From assembly GCA_934448295.1 (NCBI GenBank), contig CAKSEY010000014.1, forward strand, positions 1 through 64,000: a DNA stretch of 64,000 bases, read 5' to 3'. The first letter of the stretch is position 1. Each line of letters begins with the position of its first letter. Origin of the DNA: an uncultured Oscillospiraceae bacterium (lineage in GTDB: Bacteria; Bacillota; Clostridia; Oscillospirales; Ruminococcaceae). The notes below the pieces were generated by a model. That model searched no databases. It had not been told where the DNA came from and was given only the letters and a program-made list of their open reading frames with translations. Position numbers and translations under genes: made by a program. Of this stretch, positions 56,273 through 64,000 are shown in pieces.

Positions 56273-58035
56273 TATTTCAGCTTGTTGTAGCCGCCTTTTC
56301 TGATTATCTTCGCGTAGTCCTTATAGGAAATATCCAGGTCAACGTAGCCGCTTATTCCTGAGACGATACCCTTGCAGCTATACTGCCAGATACCGAAATC
56401 CCCGGAGTATGTCGGGACGGTGTTCCACTGCGCCAGCCATATCTCGTAGCCGGAGAGCTGGGACATATCAAGGTAATATGTAAGCCAGGACTTGTTGGAG
56501 TACAGCATTACATAGTACCCTGCGGAGCGTACCTCGTCAAGGAACGCCTTGGCTATCTTGGTTATCTTGCTCTTTCCGAGATTTGCCTGCGACTGTTCTT
56601 CAAGATCCAGCACAACGGGGTAGGTTATCTTGTACGGGGCTATCGTTTTCAGGAAGAACTTTGCCTCCTTCTTTGCGTCCGCGACTGTTTCGGCGTAGAG
56701 GTAGTGGTAAACTCCGACGTTTATCCCCGCTTTGGTGGCTTCGGTGACGTTGTACTTGAAAGTTGTGTCCTCGGAGCCGCTGAGCCCTTTCACCGTGGTA
56801 CCCCTTGAAGCGCGCAGGAATGCGAATTTCACGCCGGACTTCTTGACCTTCGCCCAGTCTATTGTGCCCTGGGCGTAGGAAACGTCGATTCCCTTGATAC
56901 CTATGTCGGTGGCGTCCTCGCTGGATTCGTCCTCGTCGGGAGGGGTGGGCTTGTCGGGTTCTGCGGGCTTATCCGGGGTGGTGGGTTCGTCCGGCTCGGT
57001 GGTAGGTTCGTCCGGCTCGGCGGTGGATTGGTCGTCCTTGCCCGGCTCGTCATCGTCGTCGCGGCCGGGTATCGGGGTGGAATCGTCCTCGTAGCGGAAG
57101 TCTATAAGCCTGCTGCTTTTGGAGACCGCGAACCTTGCGCTCTTCGCCTTGTAATATCTGACGCTGCGCTCAAACACGAACACGCCGCTGTTCACCACCT
57201 GACCCGACAGCGAGAAGTAGCCGCCCATCGTCACGCGGCCGTTTATCGTGACGGAAATGCTTCCGCGGCATATCAGGCGGCCTGTATCGGAGGTCTGGAG
57301 GTCTCCGGTGACTTTAGTCTGGCTGCTTGTTGTGAGGGATATCTCGCCGTAGTTCAGCATAACGCCCTTTTTATAAATATTCACCACGCCGGAGAGGGTC
57401 ATTATACCGGTGCTGCGGTTGATGAGATCTCCGGAAATGCGCAGCTCGGAGCTGAGCGTGCTCTTTATCGTACCGTAGTTTTCGATCCCGGAATTCTTAT
57501 ACAGGGAGGAGGTTCCGGATATCGTGAAAACCGCGTCCGGCTCCACCGTGATCTTGCCGCGTATGTTTATCGTCTTGCCCTTGTAGACCACAAGCTCCCC
57601 GCCGGATCTTATCAGAAGGCGGCTGCCTGCGGGCACGGTGAAGTTGCTGCGCGGGCTGACTTTTCCGTCTATGTAGTAGTTCTTCCCGGAAACCATTCTG
57701 GTCTTTCCGTCCCACTGCGTCCAGCCGGAGACGTCGGTGCCCTCATAAATGCAGTTTGACAGGTCAAAACCACTGCCGGCGCTGAAGTTCTCCTTCTCGT
57801 CCGGGTCGATGATAGACGCGCCTGTGTTTTCTCCGGTGCTGATGACAGAAGTCTCATCGGAGCCGGAGCTGTCGGTCACGTTGGCCGCGTCCGTTCCGTC
57901 CGGGATAACCTTTGTTTCTTCGCTGACCGGAATTATTACCGTTTCGTTCTGCTGTTCCGCAAACGCTTTTGGCGAGTATGAGATCAGCGTGAGTGCCGCC
58001 AGGGCAGCGGCGGTGATTCTCTTAAAATATGTCAT
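56272..58035 (-). CDS. secreted GH25 lysozyme-like cell-wall hydrolase
   Basis: A 587-residue secreted protein. Signal peptide FKRITAAALAALTLISYSPKAFA (about 4-27), a Ser/Thr/Asp-rich stretch, a beta-repeat region (about 90-330: repeated INIRGKITV, ISLTT, GVFVFERS units that look like a parallel beta-helix), an Asp/Pro/Glu/Thr linker (about 335-385) and a C-terminal GH25 muramidase domain (about 390-580) with GIDVSYAQGTIDW, VVLDLEEQ and EIWLAQWN. It should cut peptidoglycan glycan strands. ATG 58035 follows GTGAGGAA. The longer frame from 58086 has no site. Confidence 0.9.
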   Translation of the reverse strand: MTYFKRITAAALAALTLISYSPKAFAEQQNETVIIPVSEETKVIPDGTDAANVTDSSGSDETSVISTGENTGASIIDPDEKENFSAGSGFDLSNCIYEGTDVSGWTQWDGKTRMVSGKNYYIDGKVSPRSNFTVPAGSRLLIRSGGELVVYKGKTINIRGKITVEPDAVFTISGTSSLYKNSGIENYGTIKSTLSSELRISGDLINRSTGIMTLSGVVNIYKKGVMLNYGEISLTTSSQTKVTGDLQTSDTGRLICRGSISVTINGRVTMGGYFSLSGQVVNSGVFVFERSVRYYKAKSARFAVSKSSRLIDFRYEDDSTPIPGRDDDDEPGKDDQSTAEPDEPTTEPDEPTTPDKPAEPDKPTPPDEDESSEDATDIGIKGIDVSYAQGTIDWAKVKKSGVKFAFLRASRGTTVKGLSGSEDTTFKYNVTEATKAGINVGVYHYLYAETVADAKKEAKFFLKTIAPYKITYPVVLDLEEQSQANLGKSKITKIAKAFLDEVRSAGYYVMLYSNKSWLTYYLDMSQLSGYEIWLAQWNTVPTYSGDFGIWQYSCKGIVSGISGYVDLDISYKDYAKIIRKGGYNKLK

Positions 58036-58210
58036 TTCCTCACTCCATACTTTTTCGCGCCGGAGAACCGGCATATATTTTCCCATAAAAAGAGCAAAAC
58101 TCTCTATTATATTGTGCCATATTTTTTTGATTTTGTCAAATGTTTTTTTATAAATTCATCAGTTTTTTCACAGGTAAATAAAACCATAGGGGGATACGCG
58201 CCCGAGCTTG

Positions 58211-58239
58211 TAATATTTGTCCCGGACATAGCATATATT
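58211..58239 (+). promoter_or_regulatory. sigma-E-like sporulation promoter
   Basis: TAATATT (58211-58217), 14-base spacer, CATATATT (58232-58239), close to the sigma-E consensus KMATATT-n13/14-CATACAHT, ahead of the PdaB-like deacetylase gene. Confidence 0.55.
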
Positions 58240-58290
58240 CCAGCAGAACACGGCTTGCATACCGCCGGACGAATATAGGAGGACAGCAAT

Positions 58291-59316
58291 ATGCGTATGG
58301 TTACATTTACGAAAAAGAAAGTAAAAAGGCTCACGGTCATAGGGCTTCTTGCCGCAGCGACCGCGGCTGCGGGGATCGGGGCGATAATCACCTCGGTGGG
58401 CACCCAGGCGGCGGAGCGGCTGCTGCCGATCTACAGCGTGGAGCGCGGCGACAAGGAGATTTCCCTCACGTTCGACGTGGCGTGGGAGAACTCCAACACC
58501 CAGGAGCTTATCGACATATTGGACGAATACGGCGCGCGGGCGACGTTCTTCATAACCGGCGACTGGTGCGACCGCTACCCCGATGATGTAAAGCAGTTCA
58601 GCGAGGCGGGGCACGAGATAGGCAATCACTCCGACCAGCACCCCCACGTCAAGGGAATGAACGTCAACGACCTTATCTCCGACACCAAGGCGGCATCCCT
58701 GAAAATAAAGGACATAACCGGAATTGACCCTGCGCTGTACCGCGCCCCCTACGGCGAATACGATGATTCCCTTATGACCACCATCGGCGGAATGGGCATG
58801 AAGGTCATCCAGTGGGACGTTGACAGCATAGACTGGAAGGACCCCACCCCGGAGGAGATCACGAAAAAGGTGGTCGGCGGGGTCAAGTCAGGGTCTATCG
58901 TGCTGTTCCACAACGACCTTGAGAACACCACGAAGGCGCTGCCTGACATACTGGAGCAGCTCAAAGGGCAGGGCTACAGCTTTGTGCCGGTGAGCGAGCT
59001 GATATTCGCAGAGGACTACACCATCGACAACGCAGGCAGGCAGATACCGGCGGTGCAGAGCGCGCGGGAGATAACCGCGGACAACGTTGAGGAGGTCATG
59101 GCGCAGTATTCCGACAGGCTTACAGCGGCGGGATTCACGCAGGAGCAGATAGCGCTTGCGGTGCAGGCGGTGAAGAACGGCGCGGATGTACCTGAGGAGG
59201 TTTACAGCGCGCTGGCGGAGTTCGTGATGGCTCCGGTTTCCGCCACCGCCGAAGGCTCTGCTGAGGAGACCCGGGACGGAGAAGCGGCTGAGTCAACTCC
59301 AGAAAGCGGAAAATAA
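58291..59316 (+). CDS. PdaB-like polysaccharide deacetylase
   Basis: A 341-residue membrane-anchored carbohydrate esterase family 4 protein. One N-terminal membrane segment (about 16-36), then the NodB domain: LTFDVAWENSNT in place of TFDDG, as in the sporulation deacetylase PdaB; GHEIGNHSDQHPHVKGM (metal His), YRAPYGEYDDS and VLFHNDLENT. The C-terminal 90 residues are helical and acidic and not part of the usual family. ATG 58291 follows AGGAGGAC. With the sigma-E-like promoter it fits a forespore/mother-cell cortex role. Confidence 0.88.
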   Translation: MRMVTFTKKKVKRLTVIGLLAAATAAAGIGAIITSVGTQAAERLLPIYSVERGDKEISLTFDVAWENSNTQELIDILDEYGARATFFITGDWCDRYPDDVKQFSEAGHEIGNHSDQHPHVKGMNVNDLISDTKAASLKIKDITGIDPALYRAPYGEYDDSLMTTIGGMGMKVIQWDVDSIDWKDPTPEEITKKVVGGVKSGSIVLFHNDLENTTKALPDILEQLKGQGYSFVPVSELIFAEDYTIDNAGRQIPAVQSAREITADNVEEVMAQYSDRLTAAGFTQEQIALAVQAVKNGADVPEEVYSALAEFVMAPVSATAEGSAEETRDGEAAESTPESGK

Positions 59317-59417
59317 AGTTTGGAATTAAGGGTTATTACCTAAATTTAAGTAATCTCAACTAACTCCCTGTGCGATATTGCATAAAAAAGCCGAGAAATA
59401 ATTATCTATATTTTACA

Positions 59418-59446
59418 TTGAAATATTGCTTCATTTACGTTATAAT
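59418..59446 (+). promoter_or_regulatory. promoter of the solute-binding protein gene
   Basis: TTGAAA (59418-59423), 17-base spacer, TATAAT (59441-59446). Confidence 0.82.
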
Positions 59447-59505
59447 ATAACTGACAAGCAATTTTGTCTCTGCTTTTAATTTTTTACTTAAATGGAGGTT
59501 TACCG

Positions 59506-61026
59506 ATGAACAAGTTTAAGCGCGCTGCTGCCGCTGTTATGACTGCAGCTATGGTGCTTTCTCTCGCAGCCTGCGATGAAGAGGCTCCTATTACAAACAG
59601 CGGTGCAAGCAATGGCGGTGCCAGCGTACCGAATGCTGACGCTAATGCGGTTACGACCACGCCGCTGGTAACAACTACCTATGACACAGACCCCAATGTT
59701 ATCAAGGCTGCCGAGGACGCTGCAGCAGGTCTTGACAACCCCGACCTGAAGGTAACAAAGCGCCTGAAGTGGATGGCATGGTGGGATATCGATGAGACCA
59801 CCGCTGCGGCTGAGATGTTCAAGTCCGCTTACGGCATTCCTACCGAGGGCGACGACGCTTCCCGCGAGGGCAGGATCTTCGAGTACATCAACGTTGCATA
59901 CGGCGAGCGCTACGACAAGCTGGCGACAGCTATCCAGTCCGGCGACTCCCCCGACCTGTTCCCGTTCGAGATCCGCGACTTCCCGTACGGCGTACTTAAG
60001 GGCAGATATCAGCCGGTCGATCAGATCGTTGACCTCACCTCCTCCAAGTGGGACGGTGCAAGAGACGTTCTGAACCAGTTCCAGCTCAACGGCAGATATT
60101 ACTGCGCTATTTACGAGGTATCCTTCGACGCTCTGCTTTACTACCGCAAGAGCATTCTTGAGGGCGCTGGTCTTGAGGATCCCCGTACGCTGTTCGAGAA
60201 CGACCAGTGGACATGGGACGCATTCCTTGAGATGGCAAGAGAGTTCCAGAAGTCCGGCGACAACAAGTTCGTTATCGATGGCTACAACCCAGAGAACGAG
60301 TTTGTAGTATCCACCGGTGTTCCGATCGTTTCCAACGAGAACGGCGTTATCACCAACAACATGTACAACGCTAACGTAGAGCGCGCTATGGATCTGCTTT
60401 CCACACTCCAGAAGGAGAACCTGCGTTACCCCAGACACGAGCTCAACAGCTGGAATGTTAACCCGGGCGCATGGGCGGCAGGCGATATTCTGTTCTACGG
60501 CGACGGCGGCACATGGGTATTTGAGTCTACCCTGAGCAAGTATGCAAGAAAGTTCGGCTGGTCTGACGATGAGATCGTTGCTGTTCCTTTCCCGAGAGAT
60601 CCTCAGGCTGACAAGTACTACCACTTCATGAAGCAGGACGCTCTGATGTGGTGCAAGGGTTCCACCAACGCTGACGGCGTTGCTGCATGGATCGACTGCA
60701 ACGTTACTTCCTCCCTTGACCCGGCTGTAAGAGAGACCTCCAAGGAGCAGGCTAAGGAGAAGAACGGCTGGACAGACTACAACTACGACTTCATTCTCAG
60801 CCAGACAACTCTCGACGGCACCAGCAAGCTCACTCCTATCTTCGACTTCAAGAACGGTCTGGGCTCCGATATCGCTTCTGCTGATACCGCTGATTCCAAC
60901 GTTGAGCAGCTCACCAAGTATGTTTACATCCAGGGCGAGCAGACCTACACTCAGCTCAGAGAGGCTAACTTCGCAGTTATCGACGCTCGTATCAACGAGA
61001 TCAACGAGGCTATCAAGAATCTCTGA
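59506..61026 (+). CDS. extracellular solute-binding lipoprotein
   Basis: A 506-residue family 1-like solute-binding protein of an ABC importer. The lipoprotein signal ends in LSLAAC (Cys22), followed by a Ser/Asn/Thr-rich spacer. The mature domain shows YDKLATAIQSGDSPDLF and WTWDAFLEMAREF, WAAGDILFYGDGGTW typical of sugar-binding members. ATG 59506 has TGGAGG upstream. It has its own promoter and terminator and no permease or ATPase genes beside it, so it must use a transporter elsewhere. Codon choice (GCT, GTT, GAC, AAG) resembles rpsB/tsf, suggesting very high expression. Confidence 0.93.
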   Translation: MNKFKRAAAAVMTAAMVLSLAACDEEAPITNSGASNGGASVPNADANAVTTTPLVTTTYDTDPNVIKAAEDAAAGLDNPDLKVTKRLKWMAWWDIDETTAAAEMFKSAYGIPTEGDDASREGRIFEYINVAYGERYDKLATAIQSGDSPDLFPFEIRDFPYGVLKGRYQPVDQIVDLTSSKWDGARDVLNQFQLNGRYYCAIYEVSFDALLYYRKSILEGAGLEDPRTLFENDQWTWDAFLEMAREFQKSGDNKFVIDGYNPENEFVVSTGVPIVSNENGVITNNMYNANVERAMDLLSTLQKENLRYPRHELNSWNVNPGAWAAGDILFYGDGGTWVFESTLSKYARKFGWSDDEIVAVPFPRDPQADKYYHFMKQDALMWCKGSTNADGVAAWIDCNVTSSLDPAVRETSKEQAKEKNGWTDYNYDFILSQTTLDGTSKLTPIFDFKNGLGSDIASADTADSNVEQLTKYVYIQGEQTYTQLREANFAVIDARINEINEAIKNL

Positions 61027-61044
61027 TAGTTCTGACCTGACATT

Positions 61045-61075
61045 TAAGGGGGAGCTTTGGCTCTCCCTTTTTTGT
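61045..61075 (+). terminator. terminator of the solute-binding protein gene
   Basis: AAGGGGGAGC-TTTG-GCTCTCCCTT followed by TTTTGTG. Confidence 0.88.
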
Positions 61076-61094
61076 GTTTTGATGGGGGAATTCC

Positions 61095-61192
61095 GTAGGG
61101 GAGGGGCAAACAGGACGTTTGCCCAAACCGCCCCCAAGCGCGGCAGGGACGCCGCTCGGTCAAGGCGGGAGGGGCTTGCCCCTCCCCTACAT
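61095..61192. repeat. GTAGGGGAGGGGC-bounded element, copy 2
   Basis: Perfect 13-base inverted ends GTAGGGGAGGGGC / GCCCCTCCCCTAC about 98 bases apart; the left 17 bases equal 15978-15994. The interior is GC-rich and contains GCGGCAGGGACGCCGC-type hairpins. No gene inside. Confidence 0.7.
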
Positions 61193-61217
61193 TATATTTA
61201 TGACGATGGAGAAAGAC

Positions 61218-61424
61218 ATGAAATACACGATAACGGAAATAATCGAGCCGGATTTCGGCTGCGAAGGTCTCCCGGAGGGCGGCGAGCGCATGGACACCGT
61301 GCTCCTGCTTGCAGAGGACGGCACGAAGCACACCGCGGCGGTCTCCGACGAGCTGCTGTACAGGCTCGGGCTGGACGTTGGCAGCGAGTGCACCGCAGAA
61401 CAGCTCCGCGCGGAGGTTTACTGA
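61218..61424 (+). CDS. 68-aa hypothetical protein
   Basis: A 68-residue acidic protein (MKYTITEIIEPDFGCEGLPE..., ending RLGLDVGSECTAEQLRAEVY). ATG 61218 follows GGAGAAAG; an ATG at 61203 is an alternative. The regular beta/alpha pattern and charge look like a real small domain protein, but I recognise no family. It sits between two palindromic repeat regions with no clear promoter. Confidence 0.6.
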   Translation: MKYTITEIIEPDFGCEGLPEGGERMDTVLLLAEDGTKHTAAVSDELLYRLGLDVGSECTAEQLRAEVY

Positions 61425-61872
61425 GGGAGTGCGGGCTCCGTCCTAAACAGTCCACCGGACTGTTTCGGAGGGCAGGCACGTTTAAGACTCTATGTTGCTT
61501 GGTGGGGGAAAACTCTTAGTTTCTAAGACAAACGTCCCGTTTGTCTGCCCCAACCCACACCCCTTTAGCGCCTTTTGAGCGTAATTATTACGCGCACGAC
61601 AGTAATGAGCGTGTCGAGGAGTTGATTTGTGAGGGGAATTTCGCCTCTGCGGAGGCGACAAGGGCGCTGCCCTTGACCTGCAAGGGGGCGGTCAGGACGA
61701 CCGCCCACGCGCACCCAAGCGCGGCACGGACGCCGCGCAATAAAGTGCGGGTGGGGCGCACCCCTCGACCGCGAGTAAACGCCGTGGCTCAGATTTTATG
61801 GAAGATACGGGACGCGGGAAACGCGCTGAATACAGTTTGTGGAAGGAACGCCCGCGAATTTTCAGAAAAACC
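61425..61872. other. repeat-rich intergenic region
   Basis: No gene is supported. It contains nested hairpins: ACAGTCCACCGGACTGT (61448-61464), GACAAACGTCCCGTTTGTC near 61528, GCGTAATTATTACGC near 61577, AGGCGA/TCGCCT pairs near 61650, GGGCGGTC/GACCGCCC near 61685 and GCGGCACGGACGCCGC near 61721. The base composition and hairpin density resemble the interiors of the other repeats in the window. Confidence 0.6.
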
Positions 61873-61900
61873 TTGACTTTTGCTGAAAAAGATGTATAAT
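61873..61900 (+). promoter_or_regulatory. promoter of alaS
   Basis: TTGACT (61873-61878), 16-base spacer, TATAAT (61895-61900). The leader is about 55 bases with one small hairpin (GTATTCC/GGAATAC) and no T-box. Confidence 0.78.
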
Positions 61901-61961
61901 AAATATGTATGCGTATTCCATGAGGAATACCTGATTTCTGAACAAAAAGAGGACAAACATT

Positions 61962-64000
61962 ATGAAATGGACTGGACTTAACGACCTGCGCGAGAGCTAT
62001 CTCAGCTTTTTCGAGAGCAAGGGTCATCTTCGCCTGAACAGCTTCCCGCTGGTTCCCCAGGGCGATAACTCTATCCTGCTTATCAACGCCGGCATGACGC
62101 CGCTGAAAAAGTACTTCCAGGGTATCGAGGAGCCTCCGCGCCACCGCGTTACCACCTGCCAGAAGTGCATCCGCACCCCCGATATTGAGAACGTCGGCAA
62201 GACCGCGCGCCACGGCACCTACTTCGAGATGCTCGGCAACTTCTCCTTCGGCGATTACTTCAAGCACGAAGCCATCGCGTGGGCATGGGAGTACCTCACA
62301 AAGGTTCTGGAGATACCGCCGGAGCGCCTGTGGGTCACCATCTACGAGCAGGACGACGAGGCGGGCGACATCTGGGCTAACGAGGTCGGAGTTCCGCGGG
62401 AGCGTATCATCAAGCTCGGCAAGGCTGACAACTTCTGGGAGCACGGAAGCGGTCCCTGCGGCCCCTGCTCTGAGATACACTACGACCGCGGCGAGAAGTA
62501 CGGTCACTTTGACCACATCGGTCAGGACAACTTCGAGGAAGTGGGCGACTGCGACCGTATCATAGAGATCTGGAACAACGTATTCACCCAGTTCGACAAC
62601 GACGGTCACGGCAACTACACCCAGCTCAAGACCAAGAACATCGACACCGGCATGGGTCTGGAGCGCCTTGCGTGCGTAATGCAGGACGTTGACAACCTGT
62701 TCGAGGTAGATACGGTACAGAATATCCTGAAGAAAATAAGCTCCATCGTCGGCGTGGACTACAAGGCAGACCCCGAAAAGGACGTTTCCCTGAGAGTTAT
62801 CACCGACCACATCAGGAGCACCACTTTCATGGTAGGCGACGGCGTTCTTCCCTCCAACGAGGGCAGGGGCTACGTTCTCCGCAGACTGCTGAGAAGAGCC
62901 GCAAGACACGGCAGGCTTCTCGGCTGCACAAAGCCGTTCCTGCACGACGTATGCGACACCGTTATCAACGAGAACCTTTCCGCTTACCCTGAGCTGGACG
63001 AGAAACGCGCCTACATCAAGAAAGTTATCCAGACCGAGGAGGAGAGCTTCGCCAAGACCATCGACAAAGGCACGGATATCCTTAACGAGATGATAGAGAA
63101 GCTGGAGAAGTCCGGCGAAAAGACCCTGCCCGGAGCAGACGTGTTCAAGCTGCACGACACCTACGGATTCCCGCTCGACCTCACCAAGGAGATACTCCAC
63201 GAAAAGGGTCTCGAGGCAGACGAGGAGGGCTTCCGCAAGTATATGCAGGAGCAGAAGGAGACCGCCCGTGCAAACAAGAAGCTCGGCGGCGGCTGGGACA
63301 ACGCGAAGAACTCCGCGCTTGACTTATTCAAGACCACGTTCGTTGGTTACACCGACCTAGAGAAGCAGACAAAGCTGCTTGCCATCGTGAAGAACGGCGA
63401 ACTTGCCGAGCTCTGCGAGGAGGGCGACGACGTTTCCGTGATTCTGGAGGAAACTCCGTTCTATGCGGAAATGGGCGGTCAGGTCGGCGACTGCGGAACC
63501 GTAGTTTCCGGCGACAACGTGATCGAGATAACCAACACCCAGAAGCTCACCAACGGCGCGTTCATCTCCAACGGTAAGGTGGTAAGCGGCGGCTTTGCAG
63601 CCGGCGAGACCGTCACCGCAAAGGTAGATACCGAGAAGCGTGCGGCTACTCAGCGCAACCACACCTGCGCACATATCCTCCAGGCGGCTCTGAGGAGCGT
63701 GCTCGGCGACCATGTACATCAGGCGGGTTCCTATGTCGATCCGTATCAGTGCCGTTTCGACTTCAGCCATTTCAGCGCGGTAACGCCCGAGGAGCTGGCA
63801 AAAGTCGAGGAGTATGTAAACAAGGTCATCATGGAGGCCGTTCCGGTAGTCACCGAGGAACTCCCCATCGAGGAAGCGAAGAAGAAGGGCGCGATGGCGC
63901 TGTTCGGCGAGAAGTACGGCGACGTTGTCCGCGTGGTTTCCGTGGGCGATTATTCCACCGAGTTCTGCGGCGGCACACACCTTAAGAATTCCTCAGAGGC
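61962..64000 (+). CDS. alaS: alanyl-tRNA synthetase, cut by the window end
   Basis: The first 679 codons of AlaRS, usually near 875 residues; the frame is open to the last base. Class II motifs: motif 1 region FFESKGHLRLNSFPLVP, motif 2 RTPDIENVGKTARHGTYFEMLGNFSFGDYFK, motif 3 GMGLERLACVMQ; then the tRNA-recognition helices and the editing domain with RNHTCAHILQAALR (first zinc His pair) and FCGGTHLKNS (Cys/His) at the edge. It charges tRNA-Ala and removes mischarged Ser/Gly. ATG 61962 follows AAAGAGGAC. Confidence 0.97.
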   Translation, partial: MKWTGLNDLRESYLSFFESKGHLRLNSFPLVPQGDNSILLINAGMTPLKKYFQGIEEPPRHRVTTCQKCIRTPDIENVGKTARHGTYFEMLGNFSFGDYFKHEAIAWAWEYLTKVLEIPPERLWVTIYEQDDEAGDIWANEVGVPRERIIKLGKADNFWEHGSGPCGPCSEIHYDRGEKYGHFDHIGQDNFEEVGDCDRIIEIWNNVFTQFDNDGHGNYTQLKTKNIDTGMGLERLACVMQDVDNLFEVDTVQNILKKISSIVGVDYKADPEKDVSLRVITDHIRSTTFMVGDGVLPSNEGRGYVLRRLLRRAARHGRLLGCTKPFLHDVCDTVINENLSAYPELDEKRAYIKKVIQTEEESFAKTIDKGTDILNEMIEKLEKSGEKTLPGADVFKLHDTYGFPLDLTKEILHEKGLEADEEGFRKYMQEQKETARANKKLGGGWDNAKNSALDLFKTTFVGYTDLEKQTKLLAIVKNGELAELCEEGDDVSVILEETPFYAEMGGQVGDCGTVVSGDNVIEITNTQKLTNGAFISNGKVVSGGFAAGETVTAKVDTEKRAATQRNHTCAHILQAALRSVLGDHVHQAGSYVDPYQCRFDFSHFSAVTPEELAKVEEYVNKVIMEAVPVVTEELPIEEAKKKGAMALFGEKYGDVVRVVSVGDYSTEFCGGTHLKNSSE

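Noticed and set aside
59500..61137. 545-codon minus-strand frame opposite the solute-binding protein
   Set aside because: Same codon-bias shadow; the plus-strand frame has lipobox, promoter and terminator.
61901..61961. T-box leader for alaS
   Set aside because: The leader is only about 55 bases and lacks the T-box sequence and specifier stem.

Overview
The window reads as a chromosomal segment of a Gram-positive, spore-forming, carbohydrate-degrading anaerobe of the Oscillospiraceae/Ruminococcaceae type. This is inference from content: FMN and SAM-I riboswitches, the cdaA-cdaR pair, YlmC/YmxH-like and PdaB-like sporulation genes with a sigma-E-like promoter, the dnaX-ybaB-recR block with an SRP RNA, plant-polysaccharide glycosidases (GH3, GH43), and consensus TTGACA/TATAAT promoters with 17-base spacers throughout. 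Most of the DNA is GC-rich; roughly the first 2.1 kb is visibly AT-richer and looks acquired.

Layout. 1-2100: remnant of a type I restriction specificity gene, a palindromic MITE-like element and an AAA/DUF4143 ATPase. 2222-7008 (minus): hypothetical gene, COG2509 FAD protein, cdaR, and an enlarged c-di-AMP synthase with a second, degenerate cyclase domain. 7184-11309 (plus): a Nif11/NHLP-leader-like small protein, a domain-swapped GH3 enzyme, a deformylase-like protein and an esterase. 11392-13684 and 16255-19363 (minus): two ABC-2 exporter operons, the second headed by a YtrA-type GntR repressor; both start at near-identical promoters carrying the same palindromic operator. Between them lies an atypical methionyl-tRNA synthetase and a structured repeat that recurs at 39.1 kb as a putative small RNA. 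19621-26267: MMPL transporter plus a giant GLUG/heptad-repeat surface protein. 26419-33463 (minus): MATE exporter, a possible 47-residue ORF, recR, comEC, ybaB, dnaX (with a candidate programmed -1 frameshift), SRP RNA. 33599-41712: birA, an iron-sulfur flavoprotein, GH43, TetR, metK with SAM-I riboswitch, pyruvate kinase, a small membrane protein.

41862-46935 (minus) is the most unusual locus: PHP phosphoesterase, a PRTase-TRSP/StiP-PELOTA fusion, HAD phosphatase and a HemZ-like radical SAM protein in an overlapping operon, resembling the Ter-associated nucleoside-metabolite module but without Ter genes in view. 47072-49250: ylmC, rpsB with a structured leader, tsf. 49542-54599: a GtrA/GtrB/GT-C-type envelope glycosylation cluster with a Glf-like FAD enzyme. 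54806-61026: FMN riboswitch-ribU, DUF5662, GH25 lysozyme, PdaB-like deacetylase, and an orphan lipoprotein solute-binding protein. 61962-end: alaS, cut by the window edge.

Intergenic DNA carries several repeat families: a nested palindromic element at 26.3, 49.3 and 50.5 kb, and GTAGGGGAGGGGC-type palindromes at 16.0 and 61.1 kb.
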